A DNA stretch of 64,000 nt from DAOUKH01 sp965219875 (lineage in GTDB: Bacteria; Chloroflexota; Dehalococcoidia; SHYB01): positions 62,001 to 126,000 of the forward strand of contig CBDCOW010000003.1 in the NCBI GenBank assembly GCA_965219875.1. The letters are read 5' to 3'. Below are positions 17,194 to 25,921 of the stretch, piece by piece (positions within the stretch are counted from its first letter, which is position 1; the number at the start of each line of letters is the position of its first letter). The notes under the pieces are model-generated. The model had not been told where the DNA came from, ran no database searches, and saw only the letters and a program-made list of their open reading frames with translations. Made by a program: the position numbers and the translations under genes.

Positions 17194-17667
17194 GCGCCCA
17201 TGATAGCGGAAGCGCGGCGGGGGGATTGAGGAAGCCAGAGGAGAGGGCGAGTCGCGACTCGCCCCTACGGGAGGGGTAGACCACAGCGCCAGTGGACTTC
17301 GGTGGCCCTTGGCGGTTGTCGGGCGGCCCCTCACCTAGATCCTCTCCCGTGGGAGACCTTTGCGTAACCTGTCCGTCTCCGTCTTTCCCGCGAACGCGGG
17401 AATCCATCCCTCCCGTAGGGGCGCCCCTTGTGGGCGCCCTCCGGCCTCTCCCCCTCTGGGGGAGATTGAGAGAGGGCGCGCGCCGTCAGGCGCGCGAGCG
17501 CCCGAAGGGCGCTGCTCTCCAGTTACGCAAAGATCTCCCCACGGGAGAAGACTGAGAGGAGGGGCCCCCTGATTACCGCCACAGGTCACACGAGCCCGCC
17601 GTCGTCGTCGTCGGTATCCCGATTATGCAAGGGTCTCCTCTGGGAGACGGCACGCGCCACAACCCGC
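17194..17667. other. noncoding, repeat-rich stretch
   Basis: No plausible gene. It contains GAGTCGCGACTC (17248-17259, perfect palindrome), several CCCCTACGGGAGGGG-type palindromes, and a type B repeat at 17400-17545. Ends at the promoter of the tandem array. Confidence 0.6.
17400..17545. repeat. dispersed repeat, type B
   Basis: Palindromic blocks GGGCGCCCCTTGTGGGCGCCC and CCTCTCCCCCTCTGGGGGAGA, then GATTGAGAGAGGGCGCGCGCC and a second stem. Part of the same module recurs inside coding sequence at 38752-38840 and 53262-53300. Confidence 0.65.
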
Positions 17668-17696
17668 TTGACATGCCCTCCACGCGGGGCTATCAT
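17668..17696 (+). promoter_or_regulatory. consensus promoter of the 60-bp tandem array
   Basis: TTGACA (17668-17673), a 17-nt spacer and TATCAT (17691-17696). This is one of the best promoters in the window. Its predicted start (about 17703) falls at a LexA-type box, and no recognisable gene follows on this strand before the tandem array. Confidence 0.75.
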
Positions 17697-17703
17697 CATG
17701 TCA

Positions 17704-17715
17704 GAACGTACGTTC
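17704..17715. promoter_or_regulatory. LexA-type SOS box at the array promoter
   Basis: GAACGTACGTTC, a perfect 12-bp palindrome matching GAAC-RNRY-GTTC, beginning 7 nt after the -10 box. It would block initiation if bound. As RNA it could also form a 5-prime hairpin. Confidence 0.65.
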
Positions 17716-17718
17716 TTC

Positions 17719-18134
17719 GGCCGGGATACGGAACCGTCGCCTGCGGACGCGTAGGAGATGAGCTCATTGTCCCGGCGGGCGCTGGGAGCGGCCCAATGCC
17801 CTGCGGACGCGCAGGAGACAGGGCCGATGCCGTGGCGGGCGCTGGGAGCGGCCCAATGCCCTGCGGACGCGCAGGAGACAGGGCCGATGCCGTGGCGGGC
17901 GCTGGGAGCGGCCCAATGCCCTGCGGACGCGCAGGAGACAGGGCCGATGCCGTGGCGGGCGCTGGAGTTGGCCCAATGCCCTGCGGACGCGCAGGAGACA
18001 GGGCCGATGCCATGGCCGGGCGCTGGAGTTGGCCCAATGCCCTGCGGACGCGCAGGAGACAGGGCCGATGCCATGGCGGGCGCTGGAGTTGGCCCAATGC
18101 CCTGCGGACGCGCGGGAGACAGGGCATTTGCCAC
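17719..18134 (+). repeat. 60-bp tandem array with one hairpin per unit
   Basis: Six full units begin at 17774, 17834, 17894, 17954, 18014 and 18075, preceded by one degenerate unit (17719-17773). Each carries CCTGCG-GACG-CGCAGG, a 6-bp stem with a 4-base loop (first at 17800-17815). Units 1-3 read CTGGGAGCGG, units 4-6 CTGGAGTTGG. Unit 5 is 61 bp, which breaks every reading frame through the array, and the degenerate unit has TAG where the others have CAG. No spacers, so not CRISPR. Probably noncoding. Confidence 0.85.
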
Positions 18135-18140
18135 GGCGGG

Positions 18141-18226
18141 TTGCGCAAAGGTCTCCGTGGGGAGAGGAGGCCGGAGGGGACGGGCGCCCACAAGGGGCGC
18201 CCCTACGGGAGGGGACGGAGGGGAGA
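18141..18226. repeat. dispersed repeat, type B
   Basis: TTGCGCAAAGGTCTCC, then GGGCGCCCACAAGGGGCGCCC (8-bp perfect stem) and CCCCTACGGGAGGGG. It lies right after the tandem array and could act as a structured 3-prime end for a transcript from 17703. Confidence 0.6.
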
Positions 18227-18231
18227 GCCCG

Positions 18232-20736
18232 CTAGAACGAGGATTCGAGGGCGCCGGCGGCGAAGAGGTCGGCGACGTCGTCCTCGGTGAGGCCGAGGAT
18301 CTCCCGCAGCACCTGCACGTTATGTTGCCCTACCGTGGGCGCCGCCCAGCGGGGGCGGTTGGACTCGCCGGACACCTTGAACTGCGGCCCGTTGTACGGC
18401 ATCGGACCGCACTCGTTGTGGTCGAGCCAGTGGAAGAAACCCCAGTGCTCCAGCTGCGGGTCGCTCCATAGCTCTTCCGCGCTCTGGACGACGCCCGCTG
18501 CGACACCGGCATCTTGCAGCGCCTCCATCAGCGCGTAGGCGTCGCGCTCCTTCGTCGCCTCGCCGATTAGCGCGTCGAGCTCGTCGGCGAGGCGGAGCCG
18601 CCCGGCGCGGTCGGCGAACCGCGCCTCCCCCGCCCAAGAGGGGCTGCCGAGCACCCGGCCGAGCGCGGCCCACTCGTCGTCGCTGGTCACGGCGATGGCG
18701 ATGAACGAGCCGCCGGGAGCCGTCGGGCGCGGCGCGCAGGGATAAGCGCCGTGGGGCGCGGCGAAGCTGTCGCGGTTACCGCTGCGCGCCTGCACGACGC
18801 CGTTGACGGTGTAGTCGAGCAGCGCGGGGGCCAGGTAGTGCGCGGCGCACTCGGCCTGAGCGAGATCGACATGCTGGCCCTGGCCGGTGCGGTCGCGGTG
18901 GTCCAAGGCCGCGATCACCGCCGCGACGGCGTTGGGCGGGTTGATGAAGTCAGTGTAGGCGCCGTAAACCTCCGCCGGCATGCGGTCGGGCCACCCCGCC
19001 ATGTTGTGAAACCCCGACATCGCCGCCGCCGTCCCGCCGTAACCGCCATAGGTGCGGTGCGGCCCCGTCTGACCGAGCAGCGTCGTGCTGAAGTAGACGA
19101 TGTCCGGGTGCAGTGCGCGCATCGAGGCGTAGTCGAGGCCCCAACGGGCCATCGTCCCCGGCGTGAAGCTCTCCGCCATCACGTCGGGCCGCCACACGCG
19201 GACGATGCGGCGAATGAGCGCGCGCGCCTCCTCGGTTTTCAGATTGAGCCCCAGACCGTACTTGCCAGTGTTGAAGTTGGCCGAAAACTGGCCGCGGTTG
19301 AGACCGGGCTTCCCGTCCTTGAACGGCCCCACCGAGCGCGACGGATCGGCGCGGCTTTCCGACTCGACGCGGATCACCGTCGCGCCGTGGTCGGCGAGGA
19401 ACTTCATCGTCATCGGCCCGACGCCTACCCAGCTCATGTCGAGGACGCGCAGCCCCTCGAACGGCTGGCCGGAGAGCGGCGATTCAGGCAGCGGTGCGGG
19501 CTTGCGGGCCTCACCCAGCAGTTCGGCGGTGTGCTCACCGACGCGCGGCGCGGCGCGCCGGTACGACAGCGGCGTCTCGCTGAGCTTGATGTACGGACCG
19601 GGGTGCGTCACCGTCCGCCCCTCCGGGTAGGGAACGTCGACCCAGAAGCCGCGAGCGGCGAGGTGCGCGTTCTCCCGCAGGTCGCGCGGGGTCTGGCACG
19701 GCGCGATGAGCAGCTTCTCGGCGACAGCCCGCTCCAGTATCTCGACCTTCGTCTTGCCCGCGAAGAAGCGCTGGAGCGCCTCCTGCATGGCATAGAACTC
19801 CTGGACCTCCGCCGAGTCCTCCGCCAGGCCTTCCAGGCGGTTCATGTCCTGCGTCGGCCAGTCGGTGCGCTTCATGAACTCCGGCGCCGCCCCCTCCTCG
19901 TCCATCCACCGCGTCAGCTTGGTCATCGAGTCCCCGCTGACCCAGCCCCCATAGGCGTAGGGTCGGAGGAAGCCGTCCTTGCAGGAGAAAACAACGCGGT
20001 TGAGGGCGTTGCCCACGCGGCGGACGGCGCCCCCGCGCTCCAGGCTCCCGCCGGCGAGCTTGGGGTAGGGCGCGACGTTGTGCATTGTCCAGATGACGGA
20101 AGCCTGCATGTTGACGTCGACGTGACGCCCCGCGCCGGAGCGGTTGCGGGCCCGCAGCGCGATCATCGTTCCCGCCGCCGCCTGGGCGCCGGCGTGCAAC
20201 TCGGCCTGGGGCACCGCGACGCGCACCGGCGTGCGGTCCTCGTCGCCGCAGAGGTACTGCATCCCGCCCATGGCCCAGCCGGCGATGTCGGCGACGCGGT
20301 GGTGCGCCCGGGGTCCAGTCTGCCCGTAGGGCGTAATCGAGGTGTAGACGAGGCCGGGGTTGACCGCGGCGAGGTCATCGAAGCCCAGCCCCCGCTCTTT
20401 CAGATAGCCCGGTGCGAACGACTCGACCAGCACGTCGGCGCCGCGCGCGAGGTCGCGGAGCGCCTCGGCCCCGTCGGCGCGGTCGACGTCAAGGACGATG
20501 CTGCGCTTGTTGAGGCAGTAGGCGGCCCAGAAGAGGCTGCCTTCGGGGTCCTCGACGCCGACGACAAACGGCCCGCGCCGGCGCGTCAGGCTACCGCCCG
20601 GCGGCTCGACCTTGATCACGTCGGCGCCCAGGTCGGCGAGCACCTTGCAGCACCAGTTGAAGCCGCCTTCCGTCAGGTCGAGGACGCGGTAGGGCGCAAG
20701 AGGCGATGAGTTGGGGGGCTCGGCGGCGTTGGTCAT
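18232..20736 (-). CDS. fused double-domain CaiB/BaiF CoA-transferase
   Basis: 834 aa, about twice the family length of 400. Class III CoA-transferases move CoA between carboxylic acids through an aspartyl-CoA intermediate. Domain 1 (about 12-410) begins YRVLDLTEG and domain 2 (about 425-834) begins LRVLDMSWVG. Aligned by hand on the TGxGQ motif, domain 2 keeps the catalytic Asp (YTDFINPP) while domain 1 has Glu (PQAELHAG). It is thus a fused inactive/active pair like the split pair at 21596-24068. Acid substrate unknown. Confidence 0.92.
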   Translation of the reverse strand: MTNAAEPPNSSPLAPYRVLDLTEGGFNWCCKVLADLGADVIKVEPPGGSLTRRRGPFVVGVEDPEGSLFWAAYCLNKRSIVLDVDRADGAEALRDLARGADVLVESFAPGYLKERGLGFDDLAAVNPGLVYTSITPYGQTGPRAHHRVADIAGWAMGGMQYLCGDEDRTPVRVAVPQAELHAGAQAAAGTMIALRARNRSGAGRHVDVNMQASVIWTMHNVAPYPKLAGGSLERGGAVRRVGNALNRVVFSCKDGFLRPYAYGGWVSGDSMTKLTRWMDEEGAAPEFMKRTDWPTQDMNRLEGLAEDSAEVQEFYAMQEALQRFFAGKTKVEILERAVAEKLLIAPCQTPRDLRENAHLAARGFWVDVPYPEGRTVTHPGPYIKLSETPLSYRRAAPRVGEHTAELLGEARKPAPLPESPLSGQPFEGLRVLDMSWVGVGPMTMKFLADHGATVIRVESESRADPSRSVGPFKDGKPGLNRGQFSANFNTGKYGLGLNLKTEEARALIRRIVRVWRPDVMAESFTPGTMARWGLDYASMRALHPDIVYFSTTLLGQTGPHRTYGGYGGTAAAMSGFHNMAGWPDRMPAEVYGAYTDFINPPNAVAAVIAALDHRDRTGQGQHVDLAQAECAAHYLAPALLDYTVNGVVQARSGNRDSFAAPHGAYPCAPRPTAPGGSFIAIAVTSDDEWAALGRVLGSPSWAGEARFADRAGRLRLADELDALIGEATKERDAYALMEALQDAGVAAGVVQSAEELWSDPQLEHWGFFHWLDHNECGPMPYNGPQFKVSGESNRPRWAAPTVGQHNVQVLREILGLTEDDVADLFAAGALESSF

Positions 20737-20774
20737 GGCGTAGACAGTATCGACGGCGGGTCAACGCCGCGCCG

Positions 20775-20803
20775 TTGACCCCTCCCACTCCCCCCACTAC
20801 ACT
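20775..20803 (+). promoter_or_regulatory. promoter of the MerB-like/CoA-transferase operon
   Basis: TTGACC (20775-20780), 17-nt spacer, TACACT (20798-20803). The transcript would start near 20810, some 48 nt before the ATG at 20858. Confidence 0.6.
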
Positions 20804-20857
20804 CCCTACCGCCGGAGGGTGCCGCACGCCGCCCTCCCCAGACTCTAAGGAGGCGCC

Positions 20858-21577
20858 ATGCAGCTCATTCCCTCGTTCGATTGGAGCGACAACGCGAAGA
20901 AGGTCCGCGAGTTCGTCTATGCCTACTGGGGAGAACACGCGCACCCCCCCAGCACGCTCGACATCCACCAAGGCGTGGGCCTCGGACGCCGCGAGATACA
21001 CAACGCGCTCTACGAGCTGCAGCTCGGCGGCATGTGCACCCTCGACCTCGACAGTCCCCATCTCTCTCTGCTGCGCTTCCTCCCCTACGCTGCCTATCCA
21101 ACGGTCGTCAAGGGCTTCATCGGCGACAAGTTCCTCGGCTACGTGGGCTGCGCCATGGAGTCGGTGGCCTTCTCCAAGATGCCCGCCTACCAGAACCAGG
21201 AAGTGCGGCTCGAATCCTATTGCGCCTGCTGCCTCACCCCGGTCACCGTCAAGAGTAAGAACGGCGAGGCCACGGACTGGCCCGAAGGGCTGCTGGTGCA
21301 CGTCGGCCTGACTCCCCACGAGTGGAACCGGGTCAACCACAATCCCATGTGCGACACGATGAACTTCGTCCTCGACGCTCAGCACGCCGACCGCTACGAG
21401 CGCATGACCTCGCGGCGCGGCGTCCTCTTCAACCGTCAGCAGGCCCACGGCTTGGTCAAGGCCGTCGCCGACAACCGGCAATGGGACTACGACTGGGTGC
21501 AAGGCACCGGGGACCCACCGGGGACCCTCGCCGCGATCAAGGGTCTCGGCGTCGACGTGAGCAACTGGGAGGCCTAG
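20858..21577 (+). CDS. MerB-like (alkylmercury lyase family) protein
   Basis: 239 aa. The N-terminal 70 residues look like the winged-helix region found at the front of MerB. Residues 94-106 (GYVGCAMESVAF) and 161-170 (PMCDTMNFV) resemble the two catalytic segments of organomercurial lyase. Cys98, Glu101 and Cys165 fall where MerB of plasmid R831b has Cys96, Asp99 and Cys159. A further Cys pair (YCACC) lies between. AAGGAGG precedes the ATG. No merA, merR or merT is nearby, and a CoA-transferase pair follows 18 bp downstream. A true lyase or a repurposed relative are both possible. Confidence 0.65.
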   Translation: MQLIPSFDWSDNAKKVREFVYAYWGEHAHPPSTLDIHQGVGLGRREIHNALYELQLGGMCTLDLDSPHLSLLRFLPYAAYPTVVKGFIGDKFLGYVGCAMESVAFSKMPAYQNQEVRLESYCACCLTPVTVKSKNGEATDWPEGLLVHVGLTPHEWNRVNHNPMCDTMNFVLDAQHADRYERMTSRRGVLFNRQQAHGLVKAVADNRQWDYDWVQGTGDPPGTLAAIKGLGVDVSNWEA

Positions 21578-21595
21578 CCAAACCCCAGCGCAAGG

Positions 21596-22843
21596 ATGGC
21601 CTCCACCGACCCGCCCGAGCTCCCGCTCTCGCCGTACCGAGTCCTTGACCTTTCCGACGAGAAGGGGTTCCTCTGCGGCCGCATCCTCGGCGACCTCGGC
21701 GCCGACGTGATCAAGATCGAGCCGCCCGGCGGCGACCCGTCGCGTCGGCGCGGCCCCTACTACCACGGCGACGCCCGAGCCGACCGCAGCCTCTACTGGT
21801 TCGCGCACAACTACAACAAGCGCGGGGTGACGCTCGACCTCGCCACCGCCGACGGGCGCGACCTTTTCCTGCGGTTAGCCCGGAGCGCCCACTTCGTCAT
21901 CGAGACGGCTCCGCCGGGGCGGATGGAAGCCCTCGGGCTTGGCTACGAGACCCTGCGCGAGGCCAACCCTGCGCTGGTGATGACCTCGATCACGCCCTTC
22001 GGCCCCACCGGCCCCCACGCCGCCTACCAGGCCGACGACCTCGTCGCGATGGCCGCCGGCGGCCTGATGAGCATCTGCGGCGACGACGACCGGCCGCCGG
22101 TGCGCATCGGCGAGCCACAGGCCTACATGCTCGCCTCGGCCCAGGCGGCAACGGGGACCATGCTGGCGCACTACGCCCGCAACCGTAGCGGGCAAGGGAG
22201 CCTCGTGACCGTTTCGATGCAGGAGGCCGTCGCCAATACGCTCACCACGACGCCCCACTACTGGTTCGCGAGCAACGTGGTCCAGCGGCGGGGGGCGCGA
22301 AGCCTCTACGGCGGGCGGCTGATCCGCACCGTATTCCCGGCGAGCGACGGCTACGTCGTGACCCAGTTCTTCTGGAGCCCCGGCGCGGGCGTCCGGCTCC
22401 GCCCCATCATCGAGTGGATGACGGAAGAGGGCTTCCCTCCTTCCTTCGCCGACTTCGACTTCGACAAGGCGACGGGCGACACCATCGACCAGTCCGACCT
22501 CGAAGCGTGGGAGGACGAACTCGCCGCCTTCTTCTCGCGCTTCACCAAGGCCCGCATCTTCAACGAGGCTCTCGAACGGCGGCTCTTCATCTTTCCCGTC
22601 AGCTCGCCGCGCGACCTGCTCAACAACGGCCAGTTGGAGGCGCGCGGCTTCTTCCAGGAAGTCGAACATCCCCAGCTCGGCGACGCGATCACCTATCCCG
22701 GCGCCTTCTGCGCCTTCAGCGAAACGCCGCTATTGATCCGGCGGCCCGCCCCGCTCCCCGGCGAGCACAACGTCGAGGTCTACGAAGAACTCGGGCTGAG
22801 CCGCGATCAGATCGTCACGCTGGCCGAAGCCGGAGTCGTCTGA
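21596..22843 (+). CDS. CaiB/BaiF family protein lacking catalytic Asp (pair member 1)
   Basis: 415 aa, normal length. Class III CoA-transferase fold: YRVLDLSDEKGF start, DLGADVIKIEPPGGDPSRRRGP, NKRGVTLDL, SITPFGPTGP. At the position of the catalytic Asp, 21 residues before the conserved Ser/Thr-Gly, it has Tyr (PQAYMLAS). Probably inactive alone. The next gene starts 2 bases after its stop codon and keeps the Asp, so a heteromer is likely. It matches domain 1 of the fused protein at 18232-20736 (PQA, GTM and ARNRSG in common). Confidence 0.9.
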   Translation: MASTDPPELPLSPYRVLDLSDEKGFLCGRILGDLGADVIKIEPPGGDPSRRRGPYYHGDARADRSLYWFAHNYNKRGVTLDLATADGRDLFLRLARSAHFVIETAPPGRMEALGLGYETLREANPALVMTSITPFGPTGPHAAYQADDLVAMAAGGLMSICGDDDRPPVRIGEPQAYMLASAQAATGTMLAHYARNRSGQGSLVTVSMQEAVANTLTTTPHYWFASNVVQRRGARSLYGGRLIRTVFPASDGYVVTQFFWSPGAGVRLRPIIEWMTEEGFPPSFADFDFDKATGDTIDQSDLEAWEDELAAFFSRFTKARIFNEALERRLFIFPVSSPRDLLNNGQLEARGFFQEVEHPQLGDAITYPGAFCAFSETPLLIRRPAPLPGEHNVEVYEELGLSRDQIVTLAEAGVV

Positions 22844-22844
22844 C

Positions 22845-24068
22845 ATGGCCTCCCCACCACCCGGCCCGCTGCCCCTGGAAGGCGTCAAGGTCGCCGACTT
22901 CTCCTGGATTATCGCCGGCCCCATGCTGACGAAATACCTCGCCATCTACGGGGCGGACGTCGTCAAGGTCGAGGCCCACGTGCGGCCCGACCGCTTCCGT
23001 CTGCAACCCCCGTTCCTGCGCAAGCCGAGCCGCCAGAGCAGTCTGCCCTTCGCCGACCTCAACCCTTCGAAGCGGAGTTTGGGCCTGAACCTAGGGTCGC
23101 CGGAGGGGCTTGAGGTCGCCAAGCGCCTGGCGGCGTGGGCCGACGTCGTGGTGGAGAATTTCAGTCCTGGGCAGATGGAGTCATGGGGGCTCGGCTACGA
23201 GCGGCTGCGCGACATCAACCCGCGTGTCGTCATGCTCAGTTCCAGCCAGCTAGGGCAGAAGGGCCCCCAAGCGTCGCACCCCGGCATCGGCAACCTGCTC
23301 CAGGCCCTCGCCGGGGTCAACCACGTCACCGGCTGGCCCGACCGCGACCCGCGCGGCCCCGCCATTCCCTACCCCGACATGATCGCGCCGTGGTTCTCGG
23401 TGATCTCCATCGTGGCGGCGCTGGACTACCGCGACCGCACCGGCAAGGGCCAGCACCTCGACCTGTCGCAAATCGAGGCCACTCTTCAGTTCTTCAGCCC
23501 CACCATCCTCGACTTCACCGTGAACGGAGAGGAAGGCGGTCGGCGGAGCAACCGCGGCCTCAAGGCCGCCCCCCACGGGGTCTACCCCTGCCGTGGCGAG
23601 GACGCCTGGTGCGCCGTCTCCGTCCGCACCGACGCGCAGTGGGACGCCCTCGCCGCCGCGATGGGCAGTCCTGCGTGGACCGACCAGCCGCGCTTCGCGT
23701 CCTTCCTCGAACGCCACCGCAACGCGGAGGCGCTCGACGCACTGATCGGCGGGTGGACAGCGTCGTGGGACGCCTTCGAGCTTCAGGAGGCGCTGCAGGC
23801 GGCCGGCGTGCCCGCGTCCAAGGTCAACGACGCCCGCGACCTCCACGAGGACCCGCAGCTCGTCCACCGGGGCCACTTCACGATGCTCGACCACCCCCGT
23901 ATGGGGAAATATCCCACCACCACGCCGGCCTTCGACATCGAAGGCGCGCCGCCCCGTTTTACCCGCGCCCCGCTCCTCGGCGAGCACACCGTCGAGGTCT
24001 GCCGCGACCTGCTCGGCATGGGCGAGGACGAGATCGACGCGCTGCTCGAGCGGGGCGTCCTGACCTGA
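22845..24068 (+). CDS. CaiB/BaiF CoA-transferase (pair member 2, catalytic)
   Basis: 407 aa. Class III CoA-transferase with the catalytic Asp in YPDMIAPW, 21 residues before TGKGQ. Starts VKVADFSWIIAGPM, matching domain 2 of the fused protein at 18232-20736 (LRVLDMSWVGVGPM). The ATG is separated from the previous stop by one base, so the two are translationally coupled. Likely the active subunit of a heteromeric enzyme. Substrate unknown. Confidence 0.92.
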   Translation: MASPPPGPLPLEGVKVADFSWIIAGPMLTKYLAIYGADVVKVEAHVRPDRFRLQPPFLRKPSRQSSLPFADLNPSKRSLGLNLGSPEGLEVAKRLAAWADVVVENFSPGQMESWGLGYERLRDINPRVVMLSSSQLGQKGPQASHPGIGNLLQALAGVNHVTGWPDRDPRGPAIPYPDMIAPWFSVISIVAALDYRDRTGKGQHLDLSQIEATLQFFSPTILDFTVNGEEGGRRSNRGLKAAPHGVYPCRGEDAWCAVSVRTDAQWDALAAAMGSPAWTDQPRFASFLERHRNAEALDALIGGWTASWDAFELQEALQAAGVPASKVNDARDLHEDPQLVHRGHFTMLDHPRMGKYPTTTPAFDIEGAPPRFTRAPLLGEHTVEVCRDLLGMGEDEIDALLERGVLT

Positions 24069-24314
24069 CCCCGCGGCGCTCTCCGGCCCAGGTGCCCGCC
24101 TGGGTTAAAGCGATTGGCATACTGACGCCAGCCGCTTCGAGTAGCAGGTACGCACACTGCAACCGTCCTGGCTCGAGCGCGCCGGAAACACTCGTCGCGA
24201 CCCGGCAGTGCGCCCGCTCACCGGGGCGCTGCGCGCCGCGCCTGCGCTCATAGCGTCTAGTACGGCAGAATTGATCAGGGGTTGTTCCAGGCGCCGGACT
24301 CATCGCCAGCAGAG

Positions 24315-24320
24315 TACAAT
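24315..24320 (+). promoter_or_regulatory. -10 box upstream of amt
   Basis: TACAAT 22 bases before the amt ATG. No clear -35 at the usual distance, and no Shine-Dalgarno before the ATG. The 274-bp gap before amt shows nothing else beyond a weak CCCAGG/CCTGGG hairpin at 24087-24104. Confidence 0.4.
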
Positions 24321-24342
24321 CCCCCGGTTGAGGTACTGACAC

Positions 24343-25566
24343 ATGGTCAATGCAGCGGATACGGCCTGGGTCCTCATCAGTTCGGCGCTCGTCTTGCTGA
24401 TGATCCCTGGACTCGCGTTTTTCTACGGTGGCCTTGTTCGGAAGAAGAACGTCGCTGGGACACTCATGCAGGTCATCGTGACCATGGGCCTAGTCGGCGT
24501 CGTATGGGTGCTTTGGGGCTATAGCCTCGCGTTCGGCCCGTCGATGGGCGGCTTCGTCGGCAACCTTGATTGGTTTGCGCTATCGGGAGTAAGCGCAACG
24601 GAGGCGGGGCCGTACTCGGATTCGATCCCGCATCAGGCGTTCATGGTTTTTCAGGGTATGTTCGCCATGATTACGCCCGCCGTCGTCATAGGCGGGTTCG
24701 CCGAGCGTATGAAATTCTCTTCCTTCCTGGTGTTCGTGGTCGTATGGCTCACCGTGGTGTACGCGCCCCTCGCTCACTGGGTATGGGCCATCGACGGCTG
24801 GATTGGCTCAGTGGGCGCCTTGGACTATGCCGGAGGCACGGTTGTCCATATCAAATCCGGCGTGGCCGCGCTGGTCGCAGCCATAATAGTAGGCAAGCGC
24901 CTCGGCTACGGCGAAGAGAAGATGATCCCGCATCACGTACCCTTGGTGGTCCTCGGCGCGGGCCTCCTCTGGTTTGGCTGGTTCGGGTTCAACGCGGGAA
25001 GCGCCTTAGCCCCCGATGGAAACGCCGTAAATGCTTTCGTCGTCACCAACACGGCTGCCGCGGCCGGCGTCATATCCTGGACAGGGACGTCATGGCTATT
25101 CGATAGAAAGCCCAGCGTCATCGGTGCGGCGTCCGGCGCCATCGCCGGCCTTGTCGCGATAACTCCGGCCGCGGGATTCGTCGGCGCCATGCCCGCGATC
25201 GCCATCGGTCTGGTAGCGGGCATCGCTTGCTACTGGGCAGTGGAGCTCCTCGGTAGGCTCCGGATCGACGACTCCCTGGCGGTATTGGGGGTCCACGGCA
25301 TCGGCGGTACGTGGGGGGCCATCGCCACGGGGCTCTTTGTGGGTGTGGGCTACGGGGCCCTGGCCGAAGGCGTTAGCCGCGGCGAGCAGATACTGTACCA
25401 ACTGATAAGCGTGGGCGCGGCATGGGGCTGGTCGTTCGCAGCGACGGCGGTAATCCTACTGGCTATCAAATATACGATGGGCCTTCGAGTGGACAACCGT
25501 GATGAGGAAGTTGGCCTGGATGTATCTCAGCATGATGAGGTCGCCTACATTTTCGATGACGATTAG
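24343..25566 (+). CDS. amt: ammonium transporter Amt
   Basis: 407 aa. Ammonium channel of the Amt/Rh family with about 11 membrane segments. Hallmarks: FFYGGLVRKKNV in the first helices, the twin pore histidines in GGTVVHIKSGVAAL and LGVHGIGGTWG, and NTAAAAG. It ends in a cytoplasmic DNRDEEVGLD tail as in many Amt proteins regulated by GlnK, but no glnK follows. Codon use is less GC-biased than neighbours, which may hint at transfer. Expressed from its own promoter. Confidence 0.95.
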   Translation: MVNAADTAWVLISSALVLLMIPGLAFFYGGLVRKKNVAGTLMQVIVTMGLVGVVWVLWGYSLAFGPSMGGFVGNLDWFALSGVSATEAGPYSDSIPHQAFMVFQGMFAMITPAVVIGGFAERMKFSSFLVFVVVWLTVVYAPLAHWVWAIDGWIGSVGALDYAGGTVVHIKSGVAALVAAIIVGKRLGYGEEKMIPHHVPLVVLGAGLLWFGWFGFNAGSALAPDGNAVNAFVVTNTAAAAGVISWTGTSWLFDRKPSVIGAASGAIAGLVAITPAAGFVGAMPAIAIGLVAGIACYWAVELLGRLRIDDSLAVLGVHGIGGTWGAIATGLFVGVGYGALAEGVSRGEQILYQLISVGAAWGWSFAATAVILLAIKYTMGLRVDNRDEEVGLDVSQHDEVAYIFDDD

Positions 25567-25661
25567 GCAGTTGTGCGGGCCGGGCTCGTGGCTCGCCTCA
25601 CCTGTTCGCCGGGCCGGCTTGGCTGCGACCTCTTGATCCCGCGCGTGGGCGACTACTCGGG

Positions 25662-25690
25662 TGACTCATAACGAATCGAGTTCTGAGTCA
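25662..25690. promoter_or_regulatory. inverted repeat before truncated antitoxin
   Basis: TGACTCA (25662-25668) and TGAGTCA (25684-25690) face each other across 15 bases, as expected for an autoregulatory operator of an antitoxin. Confidence 0.35.
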
Positions 25691-25705
25691 CAAGGGCGAT
25701 ACGAC

Positions 25706-25786
25706 ATGAACCAGCTCACGATCAGGGGCTTCGACGACGAGCTGAGCGCCGCCATGAGCCGCCTCGCCACCGGCGAGGGGGACTGA
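25706..25786 (+). pseudogene. truncated ribbon-helix-helix antitoxin fragment
   Basis: 26 codons (MNQLTIRGFDDELSAAMSRL...). The sequence matches the N-terminal strand and first helix of FitA/VapB-like antitoxins, then stops before the second helix. No toxin follows. It looks like a decayed toxin-antitoxin remnant. Confidence 0.45.
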
Positions 25787-25836
25787 AGCAGGCGGAAGGC
25801 TCTCCGCAGCACTCCCAGCGGCCGGCGCCCGCCGCG

Positions 25837-25865
25837 TTGACATGCTCCTGGCGCCCGCCTAGTAT
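25837..25865 (+). promoter_or_regulatory. promoter of the acyl-CoA dehydrogenase/crotonase operon
   Basis: TTGACA (25837-25842), 17-nt spacer, TAGTAT (25860-25865). Predicted start about 25872, 50 nt before the ATG. No ribosome binding site precedes that ATG. Confidence 0.65.
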
Positions 25866-25921
25866 GCCTCCGTCCCTTCTGGGCCGTTCCGTCGGCCCCC
25901 TCTAGCCCCGCCAAGCCCACG

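Noticed and set aside
17719..18134. CRISPR array
   Set aside because: Units are directly adjacent with no variable spacers, and no cas gene is near.
17586..18471. Long reading frames on both strands across the tandem array, with 20-residue repeats
   Set aside because: A 60-bp unit without stops opens several frames by itself. The 61-bp unit breaks each frame, and no ribosome binding site or family match supports any of them.
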